This document shows, one piece after another, positions 32,342 through 40,596 of a stretch of DNA of 64,000 nt; position 1 is the first letter of the stretch, and each line of letters starts with the position of its first letter. Where the stretch lies: assembly GCF_001425605.1 (NCBI RefSeq), contig NZ_LMRG01000023.1, positions 1 through 64,000 on the forward strand, written 5' to 3'. The notes beneath the pieces were generated by a model. The model was given only the letters and a program-made list of their open reading frames with translations. It made no database searches and was not told where the DNA came from. This DNA is from Rhizobium sp. Leaf453. Its GTDB lineage: Bacteria; Pseudomonadota; Alphaproteobacteria; Rhizobiales; Rhizobiaceae. A program made the position numbers and the translations under genes.

Positions 32342-32532
32342 TGCACAGCCCCATCGCGCTGTTCGACGCAGGCTCGAAGGTGCTGTTCAATTTCGGTTTC
32401 AACCCACGCAATCCGACGCGCGCCGACCTTTACCGGACGGGGGAACTTGCCGTTCTTGATGAGATGGTCGAGCCACTGTCGAGAGTAGGGTATGCCTCTG
32501 GAATTGAGGTCTTTGAAATAAAGTAGACGCAT
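32338..32532 (-). CDS. AlpA-like excisionase/regulator
   Basis: A 64-residue protein with the AlpA pattern: LLYFKDLNSRGIPYSRQWLDHLIKNGKFPRPVKVGARRIAWVETEIEQHL. AlpA-type proteins bind DNA near the integrase and steer excision or switch on element genes. It has a GAGGT ribosome site and heads the leftward early cluster, 250 bp from the integrase gene. Confidence 0.8.
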   Translation of the reverse strand: MRLLYFKDLNSRGIPYSRQWLDHLIKNGKFPRPVKVGARRIAWVETEIEQHLRACVEQRDGAVQ

Positions 32533-32780
32533 AGCTTACCTCTTTTGCGTTACCATCGCCGTATGACCTCGAATAGACGCGCAGGACCTCTCGCTCGCGT
32601 TGAGCAAGAAATTCCTAGTCGCGCGCAGGATTCTCGGACTTACTTATTTTGCCGTGGGTAGCTGGCGATGACTTTGGACCGTTTGGTCAGAGGCAGTATC
32701 GATGGCGTCTCCAAGTTCTATTGAATCCAACAGTTGCTAATTACAACTACTACTGATGTCTCCCAAGAAGCCCGATTCCG

Positions 32781-34097
32781 TCAAGCGGTTTCTTTGGAGA
32801 ATTTTACAACGTTGTTATCTGAAGGCGGATCTACCAAGAGCTTGAGGGCGGCACCCCAGCGCTCAAGGGCATCGCGCATCTCGGGTTCGAACTCGTAGTG
32901 GTCATACACGCGCCGTAGGCCGGTCTTACCGTGGCCGATAATCAGTTCCGCGATGTCCGCGTTTACACGCAGACCTGACAAGCGAGTTCTGACTGTCCGC
33001 CGGACGTCATGGAAAACCCAATCCGGGAGCGTGGCGGTCGGGTTGTCGGTCCTCAAAATCTCGAGCATCGCCTTGTCTAGTGCAGCCTTGGCTCGACTGA
33101 AACCGTTGATAGGTTTTTGACCCTTTGTCGTGCTGAACAGGAAATCCCCTGCATCGTCCCCGGCAAACCTCTCCAATGTTTCGATCGTCGACAGAGCGTC
33201 TGGCGAAAGTGGAATAATGTGCGACTGGCCGGACTTGAACCTTTCTTCCGGGACGGTCCACAGCTTGCGGCCGGCAAGATCAAACTCCGGCCACTGTGCA
33301 TCAGAAACCTCAGACTTCCTCTGCCCAGTGAGCATAAGCAGCTTGTAGAAGGGGCCTAAGGGGTATGGTGTGGCATCGGCCGCTTTCCAGTAAGCCTTGA
33401 TCTCCTCATCGGTGAGAACGCGAACGCTGACCGATTTTGAGAGCTTGAAATGTTTCGGCTGCAGATGTTGCGTTGGATTGTTGATGAGGCCGTAACCCTG
33501 TCGGCGCTCCGGCCACATTGCCCATGCGAAAATTGCCTTGATGTGCCCCCAAACATTGTAAGCCATGCCAGGCGCCGGCCGATCGCGGATGGAGCCAATT
33601 AGTTCCGCAATGTCAGCGTCGGTGACATCGACTATTGGCTTCGAGAGCCACTTATTTCGCTTTGGATCGAGGATCTCCCGGCGAATTTCTCTTTCGTCCT
33701 GCCCAGCGTGACGATTGCGTTGCCGAGTTGGGATATCCTTCAAATAGTCCTCGACCACGCTGCAAAACGTATTGGCCCGCTTTCGGGCCTGTTCGGTTTT
33801 CGCGCGTTCCGTTTCCTCCCGCGGGTCAATGCCTCGCTTCAACAGCAACAACCAGTTTTTTGCTTCCTCCCGCGCAGTATGGAGACTCATGGCGGGATAT
33901 TCGCCGATAGCTCGTCTCGTCGGGTTTTGGCTTCCTGGAAACCGGGCCACCAATACGAAGGTTTTTTTTCCCTTTTCGGAAACTCTAACGGATAGCCCAG
34001 ACACCAGATCGTCACGGGTTTCACTCCGAGTTCCAGGGGGCGCCGGCTTAAGAGCTGCGATTAGGTTATCAGTGAGACGCTTTCGCGGTGTGGGCAT
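32781..34097 (-). CDS. Tyrosine recombinase of element A (DUF4102/P4-type)
   Basis: A 438-residue integrase. An N-terminal DUF4102 arm-binding domain (PRKRLTDNLIAALKPAPPG...LSVRVSEKGKKTFVL) is followed by the core-binding SAM-like domain and the catalytic domain with LTGQRKSEVSDAQW (Arg I), HDVRRTVRTRLS (H-x-x-R), IIGHGKTGLRRVYDHY (His and Tyr nucleophile). It integrates at the tRNA-Ile2 3' end. It lies 145 bp inside the right att copy (34242). The catalytic set is complete, so it may be active. Confidence 0.9.
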   Translation of the reverse strand: MPTPRKRLTDNLIAALKPAPPGTRSETRDDLVSGLSVRVSEKGKKTFVLVARFPGSQNPTRRAIGEYPAMSLHTAREEAKNWLLLLKRGIDPREETERAKTEQARKRANTFCSVVEDYLKDIPTRQRNRHAGQDEREIRREILDPKRNKWLSKPIVDVTDADIAELIGSIRDRPAPGMAYNVWGHIKAIFAWAMWPERRQGYGLINNPTQHLQPKHFKLSKSVSVRVLTDEEIKAYWKAADATPYPLGPFYKLLMLTGQRKSEVSDAQWPEFDLAGRKLWTVPEERFKSGQSHIIPLSPDALSTIETLERFAGDDAGDFLFSTTKGQKPINGFSRAKAALDKAMLEILRTDNPTATLPDWVFHDVRRTVRTRLSGLRVNADIAELIIGHGKTGLRRVYDHYEFEPEMRDALERWGAALKLLVDPPSDNNVVKFSKETA

Positions 34098-34107
34098 GGC
34101 GAGTTCC

Positions 34108-34128
34108 GGGCAACATGGGGCAACATTT
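34108..34128. repeat. Right end repeat of element A
   Basis: Two GGGCAACAT units within 21 bp, in the same orientation as the pair at 17795-17815. It lies between the integrase start and the right att copy. Confidence 0.6.
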
Positions 34129-34241
34129 CAGGCTTGATATGACTTGCTTCCTATTGTTAAAGTCAATACGTGTATCGCCACAAAATCAACGTTTCTGGTG
34201 ACTTTGTTGAGGCCAGTTGATCTCAATTCAACTCCGGTTGA

Positions 34242-34290
34242 GCGGCTCATAACCGCTTGGTTGGGGGTTCGAGTCCCTCCGGGCCCACCA
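34242..34290. repeat. att copy 2, boundary of elements A and B
   Basis: 49 bp identical to the tRNA-Ile2 3' part at 17689-17737, including anticodon stem and CCA. No 5' half of a tRNA precedes it. Confidence 0.85.
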
Positions 34291-34321
34291 AAATTTAAGC
34301 GAATTCAATATGTTGTGGGGC

Positions 34322-34355
34322 GGTTAGCCATAGTGGTTAGCCAGCCGGTTAGCCA
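34322..34355. repeat. Left end repeats of element B
   Basis: Three direct GGTTAGCCA copies at 34322-34330, 34335-34343 and 34347-34355. The third overlaps the integrase stop codon. The same 9-mer occurs at the right end (45126-45134, and inverted at 45163-45171), so these are candidate arm-type recombinase sites. Confidence 0.65.
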
Positions 34356-35437
34356 CGCTTCTTTTTGCCCTGCACGAGGCGGGTGACTTTGCTCATCCCA
34401 TCTTTCGCGAGAATCGCCTGAGAGGCCTCCCGGCTATAAAGTTCTGCATGCTCGATATCGTCATGACCGAGCGTTTCCATCAGCTGGCGAGTGCTGGCGC
34501 CGCCTTCGGCGAGCAGCTTGCCGAGTGATTTCCTCAGCCCGTGCATGGTGCAGCCCGCCGGCAAGCCAGCCTTGAACGTCCATTTCGCCATCGTGCCCGT
34601 GAGGGACTTGGCAGAGAACGGCTTGCCGTAGGCAGTCAACAGCACCGTATCGCCCTTCCGCTCCACCGGCGCGAGGGCGTCACGGAGCATCGGCGTAATC
34701 GGGAGGAGGAGGACCTTGCCGCCCTTTTCCTGCTCGACGCGGACGACGTTGCGTTTCCAGTCGAACATATCCCACCGGAGCGTTGCGACGTCGGAGCGGC
34801 GGTTTCCAAGCCAGAGAGCCAGGGCGTAGCAAGTCCGCGGCGCGGTGCCGATCGGATACGTTGCCTCGTACGCTTCGCGCTCGGCTTCCGTCCAGGCGCG
34901 CCAACCCTTCGACGCCGGCCGATAGGAGAGCTTGTAAGTTGGGTCGGTATCGATCCATTCCTCATCCAGGGCGACCAGGATCATCTTCCGGATCGCAACC
35001 AGCATATGCTTCGCCTTGTGCGGCGTTGCCGATAGGCGGGCGATCAGATCCTTTGCATGCCGGCGACGGAAATCTGACACCAGCATATCGCCCCACACGT
35101 CCGTCACCTCCTCGACGACTCTCATCAAAAGGAAGTCCTCTGCCAGCTTCGTATTCTTCGCCTTGGTGGCGAGATCGTGCCGGATCCACTCAGGTGTCCG
35201 CAGCACGCGCTTCCACGCGTCCTTGAAGCTTTTAGGCACTGTAGCGCCCGGGTGGGCGATGACAATCGCCTTACGCGCTGGACGGCCTTCAACGGCCGCT
35301 AGATAGGCTTCCTCGAAATCCGGCTCTCCAGGCTGGCCGGCTATCGAGATCGTCTTGCCTGACCGTCTGTAGCGCCAGCGCGTGCGGCCGTGACGGTCCT
35401 CGAAGCTTGACAGATAGGGGCGGGGCTCGTCCGTCAT
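34349..35437 (-). CDS. Tyrosine recombinase of element B
   Basis: A 362-residue integrase of the phage type. The catalytic domain has LWLGNRRSDVATLRW (Arg I), TMHGLRKSLGKLLAEGG (H-x-x-R), METLGHDDIEHAELYSREA (His and Tyr nucleophile). The N-terminal part (GRTRWRYRRSGKTISIAGQPGEPDFEEAYLAA) is a typical arm-binding region. It points towards att copy 2, 60 bp away. It overlaps by ATGA with the Arc-like gene on its upstream side. Confidence 0.9.
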   Translation of the reverse strand: MTDEPRPYLSSFEDRHGRTRWRYRRSGKTISIAGQPGEPDFEEAYLAAVEGRPARKAIVIAHPGATVPKSFKDAWKRVLRTPEWIRHDLATKAKNTKLAEDFLLMRVVEEVTDVWGDMLVSDFRRRHAKDLIARLSATPHKAKHMLVAIRKMILVALDEEWIDTDPTYKLSYRPASKGWRAWTEAEREAYEATYPIGTAPRTCYALALWLGNRRSDVATLRWDMFDWKRNVVRVEQEKGGKVLLLPITPMLRDALAPVERKGDTVLLTAYGKPFSAKSLTGTMAKWTFKAGLPAGCTMHGLRKSLGKLLAEGGASTRQLMETLGHDDIEHAELYSREASQAILAKDGMSKVTRLVQGKKKRG

Positions 35438-35727
35438 TTGCTGACCTTTTCTTGGAGGAGTTGGTCAAGCTTTGATTCAATGCTGGACAGTCGTTTTTCA
35501 ACAGAAGCGCCCTGCTTTTCTCGAAAAAGGTGCTGCAGCTCTACGGCATATCTTTCCAAGGTCTCGTCGTACCCGACGTCGCCAAAAGCATCTTCCAGCA
35601 ACCGGACAATCTCAGAGTTCATAGAGCGCCCGCTAGCGTCGGCAGCAGCTTTGATCCTTGCACGAAGGCCGTCAGGCAGGCGCAACACGTATTTGTCTTG
35701 AGGCTGGATCACTTTTTTCTCGGGCAT
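35434..35727 (-). CDS. Arc-like ribbon-helix-helix regulator
   Basis: A 97-residue protein with the Arc-type RHH fold: QDKYVLRLPDGLRARIKAAADASGRSMNSEIVRLLEDAF, then a C-terminal coiled coil (SVEKRLSSIESKLDQLLQEKVSK) that may tetramerise it. ATG 35727 directly follows a TGGCTA..TAGCCA palindrome. It is divergent from a second Arc-like gene 75 bp away. It likely represses the divergent promoters and, being coupled to the integrase, links integration to the lysogenic state. Confidence 0.8.
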   Translation of the reverse strand: MPEKKVIQPQDKYVLRLPDGLRARIKAAADASGRSMNSEIVRLLEDAFGDVGYDETLERYAVELQHLFREKQGASVEKRLSSIESKLDQLLQEKVSK

Positions 35728-35729
35728 AG

Positions 35730-35803
35730 TGGCTACTAGCCACAAAAATATGATTGACACAATAGTGGCTATTAGCCACTTTGTGATTATGGCTATTAGC
35801 CAT
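35730..35803. promoter_or_regulatory. Three palindromic operators between divergent Arc-like genes
   Basis: The sequence TGGCTA-N-TAGCCA occurs three times: 35730-35742, AGTGGCTATTAGCCACT at 35764-35780, and ATGGCTATTAGCCAT at 35789-35803. The last overlaps the start codon of the rightward gene. Tandem palindromes in a divergent intergenic region are what Arc/Mnt-type immunity regulators bind. Confidence 0.75.
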
Positions 35804-36008
35804 GAATAACTCATTAACAAGGAAGATGAAAATGAATGAGGAGAAGTTCGGCAAGCCGGTGGCTGTGAGACTGCCCGCAAAACTGCGGGATTCGATCCGC
35901 GTTCGAGCAACCAATAACCGACGTTCGATGAACTCGGAGATCATTGTGTGCCTGGAAAAGGCGGTTGCCAATTCGGAGGAGGGGGCGTCCGTTGTCGAGA
36001 GCGCATGA
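35802..36008 (+). CDS. Second Arc-like regulator
   Basis: A 68-residue protein: KPVAVRLPAKLRDSIRVRATNNRRSMNSEIIVCLEKAV, the RHH motif of the Arc family. It faces away from the other Arc-like gene, as the Arc and Mnt-type regulators of P22-like phages do in their immunity regions. The start overlaps the third operator, so its own translation or transcription start would be blocked on binding. Confidence 0.75.
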   Translation: MNNSLTRKMKMNEEKFGKPVAVRLPAKLRDSIRVRATNNRRSMNSEIIVCLEKAVANSEEGASVVESA

Positions 36009-36237
36009 CAGCATTGCGTACGCACCTCGCGGCCTGAGCCGCGACGAAGCCGCCCGCTATGTCGGTGTCGGTACCACGAAGTTCGACGAGCTCGTCGCAG
36101 CCCGTCGCATGCCAAAGCCCAAGCGCGTTGACGGCCGCACCATCTGGGATCGCATCGCCCTCGATGCGGCCTTCACGGATCTGCCTGAGGACGGCGGAAA
36201 CAAGATTGATCAGCTTTTCGCAAGGAGATCGGCATGA
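35992..36237 (+). CDS. AlpA/excisionase-like HTH protein
   Basis: An 81-residue protein starting at TTG 35992 after GGAGGAGGGG. The HTH is APRGLSRDEAARYVGVGTTKFDELVAARRMPKPKRVDGRTIWDRIALDAAF, the helix-turn-helix of AlpA/MerR-like excisionases. It overlaps the Arc-like gene by 17 nt, which suggests coupled translation and an early role in leaving lysogeny. Confidence 0.7.
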   Translation: MSRAHDSIAYAPRGLSRDEAARYVGVGTTKFDELVAARRMPKPKRVDGRTIWDRIALDAAFTDLPEDGGNKIDQLFARRSA

Positions 36238-36611
36238 GGCCGAAAATGAAAGGTCCGGCAGAGGTCGCACCCGCCGCCGGACCGCGTTCACACCGTCCAG
36301 GGAAGGATTTGGAAATGAACACGGAAATTAATACCACTGCCGCCGCTCCGGCGCCAGCCGACATCGATGCTTTCCCCGCCCTGCGAGAGGTGGTCTTTCA
36401 TCTGGAAGCCGCCGCATCGCTGCTGCGCGAGAACGCCCCGAGCGGCTTCCAGATACTCATGAGAGAGATAATCCACGAGGGAACGCGCTTCGAGGAGATC
36501 AGCACTGTGCACGTCCTCGAGGTGGACGAACAGACCGCGGCATTCGGCCCGATCTTAGGGCGGCGAACTACACACACATGGCGCGGGATCTGGAGCGGAC
36601 CGGTCGCCTGA
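36234..36611 (+). CDS. Hypothetical early protein
   Basis: A 125-residue protein starting by ATGA overlap with the HTH gene. The first 35 residues are basic and Pro/Ala-rich; the conserved-looking part is FPALREVVFHLEAAASLLRENAPSGFQILMREIIHEG. No domain recognised. An internal ATG at 36315 is an alternative start. Confidence 0.55.
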   Translation: MRPKMKGPAEVAPAAGPRSHRPGKDLEMNTEINTTAAAPAPADIDAFPALREVVFHLEAAASLLRENAPSGFQILMREIIHEGTRFEEISTVHVLEVDEQTAAFGPILGRRTTHTWRGIWSGPVA

Positions 36612-36657
36612 CGCGCGCCGGCTTCACGGCCGGCGCATCAACTTCGAGGATGCGAGC

Positions 36658-36966
36658 ATGAACGAACAAACCGACGCGCTGGAATCGCCCGGGCTTCAGA
36701 AGCTGATTGACGATTTAAAGGCCGCGCAACAACTGTGGAAAGATTACCTGCGCGAGCATCCGGACGATTACGATCTGGACGAACCTCTTGGGGAAGCCAG
36801 TGAGCAAGCCCAGCGCGCTTTGCTTCGTTATCCATGCCGACACGCATCGGAGGTGAGGATGAAGGCTCGCTTCTACCTCTTCAATGAAGACAGCCGCGAG
36901 TTCATGAGCGAGCGCGAGGAAATCAAGCTTTTTCTCCGCTCGCTCATTGTGGTGGAGCGCACCTAA
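36658..36966 (+). CDS. Hypothetical early protein
   Basis: A 102-residue acidic, helical protein (LQKLIDDLKAAQQLWKDYLREHPDDYDLDEPL). No domain recognised. It ends 4 bp before the next gene. Confidence 0.55.
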   Translation: MNEQTDALESPGLQKLIDDLKAAQQLWKDYLREHPDDYDLDEPLGEASEQAQRALLRYPCRHASEVRMKARFYLFNEDSREFMSEREEIKLFLRSLIVVERT

Positions 36967-36970
36967 GGGC

Positions 36971-37516
36971 ATGGCCGAGAAACCACAGAAGACGAAAATT
37001 GCACCGTGGTTTCGGCTTTTTCCTGCCGAGTTTCTGTCCCAGGTGGGACAGTTGAAGGCCATCGAGACGGGCGTTTACATCGTACTGCTATGCGCCATGC
37101 ACGAGCGAGGCGAGCCCATCCAGGCCGATTATAAGCGACTCGCTCGCCGCACCAATACGACCGTAAAAGCGGTTTTTGGCGCGATAGAAGTGCTCGTCGA
37201 GACGGGTCTAATTGATCGATCCAGCGGCGATCTACTGTGGTCGACCACCTCTGAAAGAGAAACAAATCATCGCGATACAAACTCAAAGAATGCGCAACAA
37301 AACGCACGCATACGATGGGAAGAAACCCAACGAAATCAACGGGCCGAGAATGCGAGCGCATCTAAGAAGTTAGATGTTAGAGGTAAGAGGTCAGATGGAC
37401 AGCCCCCTCCAGGGGCTGTCCCATCATATGACGAGCTTCATCACTTTGAACAGGACCGCGCGCGCGATGCGCCCGGTCCATTAGATGATGAGGAGGAAGA
37501 CGATTGCCCGTTTTGA
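36971..37516 (+). CDS. DUF1376-type replication-region protein
   Basis: A 181-residue protein. The first 90 residues match DUF1376-like phage proteins: APWFRLFPAEFLSQVGQLKAIETGVYIVLLCAMHERGEPIQADYKRLARRTN. These lie next to replication genes in many prophages and may act in replication initiation. The rest is charged linker and an acidic tail DDEEEDDCPF that could bind a partner protein such as SSB. ATG 36971. Confidence 0.7.
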   Translation: MAEKPQKTKIAPWFRLFPAEFLSQVGQLKAIETGVYIVLLCAMHERGEPIQADYKRLARRTNTTVKAVFGAIEVLVETGLIDRSSGDLLWSTTSERETNHRDTNSKNAQQNARIRWEETQRNQRAENASASKKLDVRGKRSDGQPPPGAVPSYDELHHFEQDRARDAPGPLDDEEEDDCPF

Positions 37517-37868
37517 CCCATCGTTCGGACCCGCCCGGGGGCGGGTCAATGTCTGGAGCCCTTGGGGGCCTCACCGCCCGGGGCCTTCGTTCGCAGTGGG
37601 AGCAAATTAATCGACCCCCCCTTCGAGCGAAAGTGCGATTAAACCCCTATGCACCACGCGGTTGCGGCGTTTTTCCCGGCGTCTTTTGGTGGGGCTTGAC
37701 GAAATCCGCCGCATCACTGATTTTAGACGGTAGCGGTGATTTGCGGCGCGGGCGGATGCTCGGTCGCGCCTCACTTGCCCCCATGCTTCGCGGGCGGACG
37801 CTCGGTCGGATGGTCACGATTGAAGTGATCGCGCAATTTGCGCAACCGAACAGCTGTGGGGGTGTCCT
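37517..37868. other. Gap where terminase/portal would be expected
   Basis: 352 bp with G/C-rich tracts, near-direct repeats of GGGCGGAYGCTCGGTCG at about 37750 and 37792, and a GCGCAATTTGCGC palindrome at 37838. A frame through it ends in a TTGA overlap with the protease start, but its translation is not terminase- or portal-like. It may be a deletion scar or a cos-like site. Confidence 0.45.
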
Positions 37869-38594
37869 TTGAGCACCAATCTCGAAATCAAGCGGGCAAC
37901 CGTCACAAACTCCGAACATGAGTTCAAGTTCAAGGCAGGAAGCACTGCCGGAACGTTCTCAGGCTACGGTGCCGTATTCGGGAATGTCGACTCCCATGGG
38001 GACGTAATCGTCAAAGGCGCTTTCTCCAAAAGCCTTCAAGAATGGCAGGCAAAGGGAAGACTTCCCAAAATGCTGCTGCAGCACGGCGGTTTCGTCGGCC
38101 CTGTCGACGACATGCTCCCGATCGGCCAGTGGACTTCAATGGAGGAGGATGCCAAGGGCCTGAAGGTCGAGGGTCGGCTGTTCGGATTGGAAACCGACCG
38201 CGGCGCGCTGATCTATGAGGGATTGACCAGCGGGGAGCTCGACGGCCTCTCAATCGGCTTCCGAACGAAGAAATACCGGGTTGGCAGCAAGCCTCAAGAT
38301 CCCGCTCGCTGGCTTGACGAAATCGATCTTCGCGAAATCAGCATCGTTACCTGGGGTTCCAATGACCGAGCTCTGATTTCAAACGCTAAGGCGCAGGTCG
38401 ATGCGGGCGAGATCAAGACCGTCCAAGATTTCGACCGCATGCTTGCCGGCCTTGGCTTTCCCAAGAGGTTTGCCAAGCGCGCGTCTGAAGCCGTGGCCTC
38501 AGCCGGCCTTTTCACCTCAACCACGAAATCCGATCGCACCGAGCTCGCTCAGAAGCTGCTCGCTGCCGCCGAAAAACTAGCGCGGAAGGACTGA
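37869..38594 (+). CDS. HK97-type prohead protease
   Basis: A 241-residue serine protease of the HK97 prohead family (U35): GYGAVFGNVDSHGDVIVKGAF at the N-terminus, LLQHGG with the catalytic His, SGELDGLSIGFRT with the catalytic Ser, and EISIVTWGSNDRALI. It cuts the capsid delta domain during head maturation. The start is TTG after GGGGG. It is followed at once by the capsid gene, the usual order. Confidence 0.85.
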   Translation: MSTNLEIKRATVTNSEHEFKFKAGSTAGTFSGYGAVFGNVDSHGDVIVKGAFSKSLQEWQAKGRLPKMLLQHGGFVGPVDDMLPIGQWTSMEEDAKGLKVEGRLFGLETDRGALIYEGLTSGELDGLSIGFRTKKYRVGSKPQDPARWLDEIDLREISIVTWGSNDRALISNAKAQVDAGEIKTVQDFDRMLAGLGFPKRFAKRASEAVASAGLFTSTTKSDRTELAQKLLAAAEKLARKD

Positions 38595-38596
38595 CA

Positions 38597-39808
38597 ATGC
38601 GCAACCGTTATGGCCTCGAAACAAAGGCAGCCGACGACAACGACGATCTCGACGACGCCCTTGAACAGGTCGCGAAGTCCGTTGAGGAGCGAACTGAAAA
38701 GAAGGTGTCCAAGCTCATCCAGACCGCACTGGCACCGTTTATCGACAGCGTCACCAACATCGAGAAAAAGCTCAATCGTCCGGGTGCGATTTTTGGCGCG
38801 TCTAATGACGAAAACGCAGAGGTCGCGGCCGTCGAGAGCAAGGCGATTCACTCGTTTCTGAAGTCCGGTGTTCGCAACTTCACGCCCAGCCAGCATCTTA
38901 CAGTCGATGAGATGAAAACGATGACCGTAGCGAGCGACCCCGACGGTGGCTACACGGTCTTTCCGGTTCTCGCGACGTCGATCAACAAGAAAATGCATGA
39001 CCAGTCCCCATTGCGTCGGCTGTCTGACGTCCAGACGATTACGGAAGGGGATGCTTGGGAGGAGCCTGTCGACCGAGACGACCTCGGTGCGACCTGGGTC
39101 GGGGAGACAGAGGGACGGCCGGAAACCTCCACTCCTCAGGTCGGCATGCTGCGAGTTCCTGTACACGAGATCTACGCGAAGCCGAAAGTGTCTCAACGGA
39201 TGATCGACGATTCCTCCTGGAAAATTGGGAATTGGCTAGAGGATAAAATTGCCGACAAGTTCGGCCGGACAGAGGGGCATGCTGCGCTGCTCGGTGACGG
39301 CATCAAGAAGCCGCGCGGTTTGCTCACTTATCCGATCTCGCTCTCTTCTGACGCTGCGCGGCCTTGGAAAACTATCCAATATGTCGCATCTGGTAACGCC
39401 ACCGTTCTGACCGCAGACAGTCTGAAAGATGCTGTATGGGCATTGCGGGCTCCGTATCGGCCAGGCGCATGTTGGCTGATGAATTCCAACACCGCCGGCT
39501 CGATCGATAAGCTGAAGAACGGCAACGGCGACTATATTTGGCGCGACGGCCTCACGGCCGGCTCTCAACCGTCACTTCTCGGCTACCCCGTCGAAATCGA
39601 CGAAAACATGCCGAACGTCGGTGCTGGCGCGCTGCCTGTTGCTTTCGGCAACTTCAAAAAGGCGTACGTCATCGTCGATAAGGCTGGCTACAAGCTCCTC
39701 CAGGATCCTTATACCGACAAGCCTTTCGTGTTGTTCTACACGTATCGCCGTACCGGCGGCGATGTCCGGAACTTCGAAGCCGTCAAATTCATCCGAGTTG
39801 AAGCATAG
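38597..39808 (+). CDS. HK97-type major capsid protein
   Basis: A 403-residue protein of the HK97 capsid family. An N-terminal helical delta-like region (ADDNDDLDDALEQVAKSVEERTEKKVSKL, about residues 10-60) serves as internal scaffold. The capsid fold follows (DPDGGYTVFPVLATSINKKMHD, EGDAWEEPVD, YAKPKVSQRMIDDSSWKIGNWL, GYPVEIDENMPNVGAGALPVAFGNFKKAY). It should build the icosahedral shell, with cleavage by the protease upstream. Confidence 0.9.
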   Translation: MRNRYGLETKAADDNDDLDDALEQVAKSVEERTEKKVSKLIQTALAPFIDSVTNIEKKLNRPGAIFGASNDENAEVAAVESKAIHSFLKSGVRNFTPSQHLTVDEMKTMTVASDPDGGYTVFPVLATSINKKMHDQSPLRRLSDVQTITEGDAWEEPVDRDDLGATWVGETEGRPETSTPQVGMLRVPVHEIYAKPKVSQRMIDDSSWKIGNWLEDKIADKFGRTEGHAALLGDGIKKPRGLLTYPISLSSDAARPWKTIQYVASGNATVLTADSLKDAVWALRAPYRPGACWLMNSNTAGSIDKLKNGNGDYIWRDGLTAGSQPSLLGYPVEIDENMPNVGAGALPVAFGNFKKAYVIVDKAGYKLLQDPYTDKPFVLFYTYRRTGGDVRNFEAVKFIRVEA

Positions 39809-39891
39809 CGCCGGCGTGAGGCTGCGCGCTTGACGGCGGCGGCTGGTCTAGTGGGTTGGACCATCCGCCGCCCGATCATAGAGGATTTGAA

Positions 39892-40209
39892 ATGGTCGAT
39901 ATTGAGAAACACGATGAGTTCGCCCGGTCGCTTTGCAGCGACCAGGCGCTCACGCTCATCGATGGCCTGCCGGCGTTGCTCAAGCTAGACGAGCTCAGCA
40001 CGCTGCGCGAGGAAGTCGTCGAGGCGCTGAACAATCACGCTCAGTCGATCATGTCGATCGAGGGGCTTGCGAAGTTGTCGCCGGCAGTCGTCACCGACGA
40101 GATGAAGCAAACGGCCATCCGCTACGAATATCTCGCTCGCCTTACCGTTGTCGCCTACATCGCCGAAATCGAGAGCCGGGAGAAAGAAGCCCGCCTCGGT
40201 TTGCACTGA
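39892..40209 (+). CDS. Small protein after the capsid gene
   Basis: A 105-residue helical protein (SDQALTLIDGLPALLKLDELSTLREEVVEALNNHAQS). Its position after the capsid gene is usual for head-tail connector or decoration proteins, but no homology is visible. ATG 39892 begins the structured part. Confidence 0.5.
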   Translation: MVDIEKHDEFARSLCSDQALTLIDGLPALLKLDELSTLREEVVEALNNHAQSIMSIEGLAKLSPAVVTDEMKQTAIRYEYLARLTVVAYIAEIESREKEARLGLH

Positions 40210-40219
40210 GATTCTTGTT

Positions 40220-40582
40220 ATGGGTTATCGAGGCGTCATCGACCTGGAAAATGTGGCTCATGACTGGGGCCATGAAGTGAGGAGCATTCTCAAACAGCGG
40301 GCGCTTCTGAGCCGAAGAGGCGAATTAATCGACGAAGCTCGTGCTGAAAAGGTGGCTCGTCACGCCGAGATTCAAAGCATCATAACCGGAGGCACCGTTA
40401 CCGATCCCGTGACGCTTGATGTCCTTTACCGTGAAGCCGATGAAGCCTACGCCGAAACCACGAAATGGCTTGGTGAGCGCCAGGTGGTAACGCAACAGCT
40501 CAACGACATGGATCAGCGCATTGAGGTCTATGAGCGGGGATCCGAGGCGCTTCTCACGCTCCACGATGAGTTGAGCGAGTAA
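40220..40582 (+). CDS. Small helical protein with GGTVTDP motif (copy 1)
   Basis: A 120-residue protein. Two long helices surround ITGGTVTDPVTLDVLYREADEAY and the C-terminus is RIEVYERGSEALLTLHDELSE. The next gene has the same motif and a matching tail, so they are tandem paralogues. They probably form a paired head or tail assembly component; this is inference. Confidence 0.55.
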   Translation: MGYRGVIDLENVAHDWGHEVRSILKQRALLSRRGELIDEARAEKVARHAEIQSIITGGTVTDPVTLDVLYREADEAYAETTKWLGERQVVTQQLNDMDQRIEVYERGSEALLTLHDELSE

Positions 40583-40596
40583 GGGGAGGATCGAGC

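Larger units (their letters stand above)
17738..34290. mobile_element. Integrative element A: defective prophage or satellite
   Basis: About 16.5 kb bounded by 49-bp direct repeats of the tRNA-Ile2 3' end. It carries a DUF4102-type tyrosine recombinase next to the right end, an AlpA-like regulator, a replication initiator with iterons, a possible ejection protein, a tail spike, a possible small-terminase-like protein and cargo genes. No large terminase, portal, capsid or lysis gene is recognisable, so it is either a remnant or a satellite that uses a helper phage. Most genes from 20263 to 34097 run leftward. Confidence 0.8.

Noticed and set aside
34242-34290. A second tRNA gene
   Set aside because: Only the 3' 49 bp is present; there is no D-arm or 5' acceptor strand, so it is an att copy.
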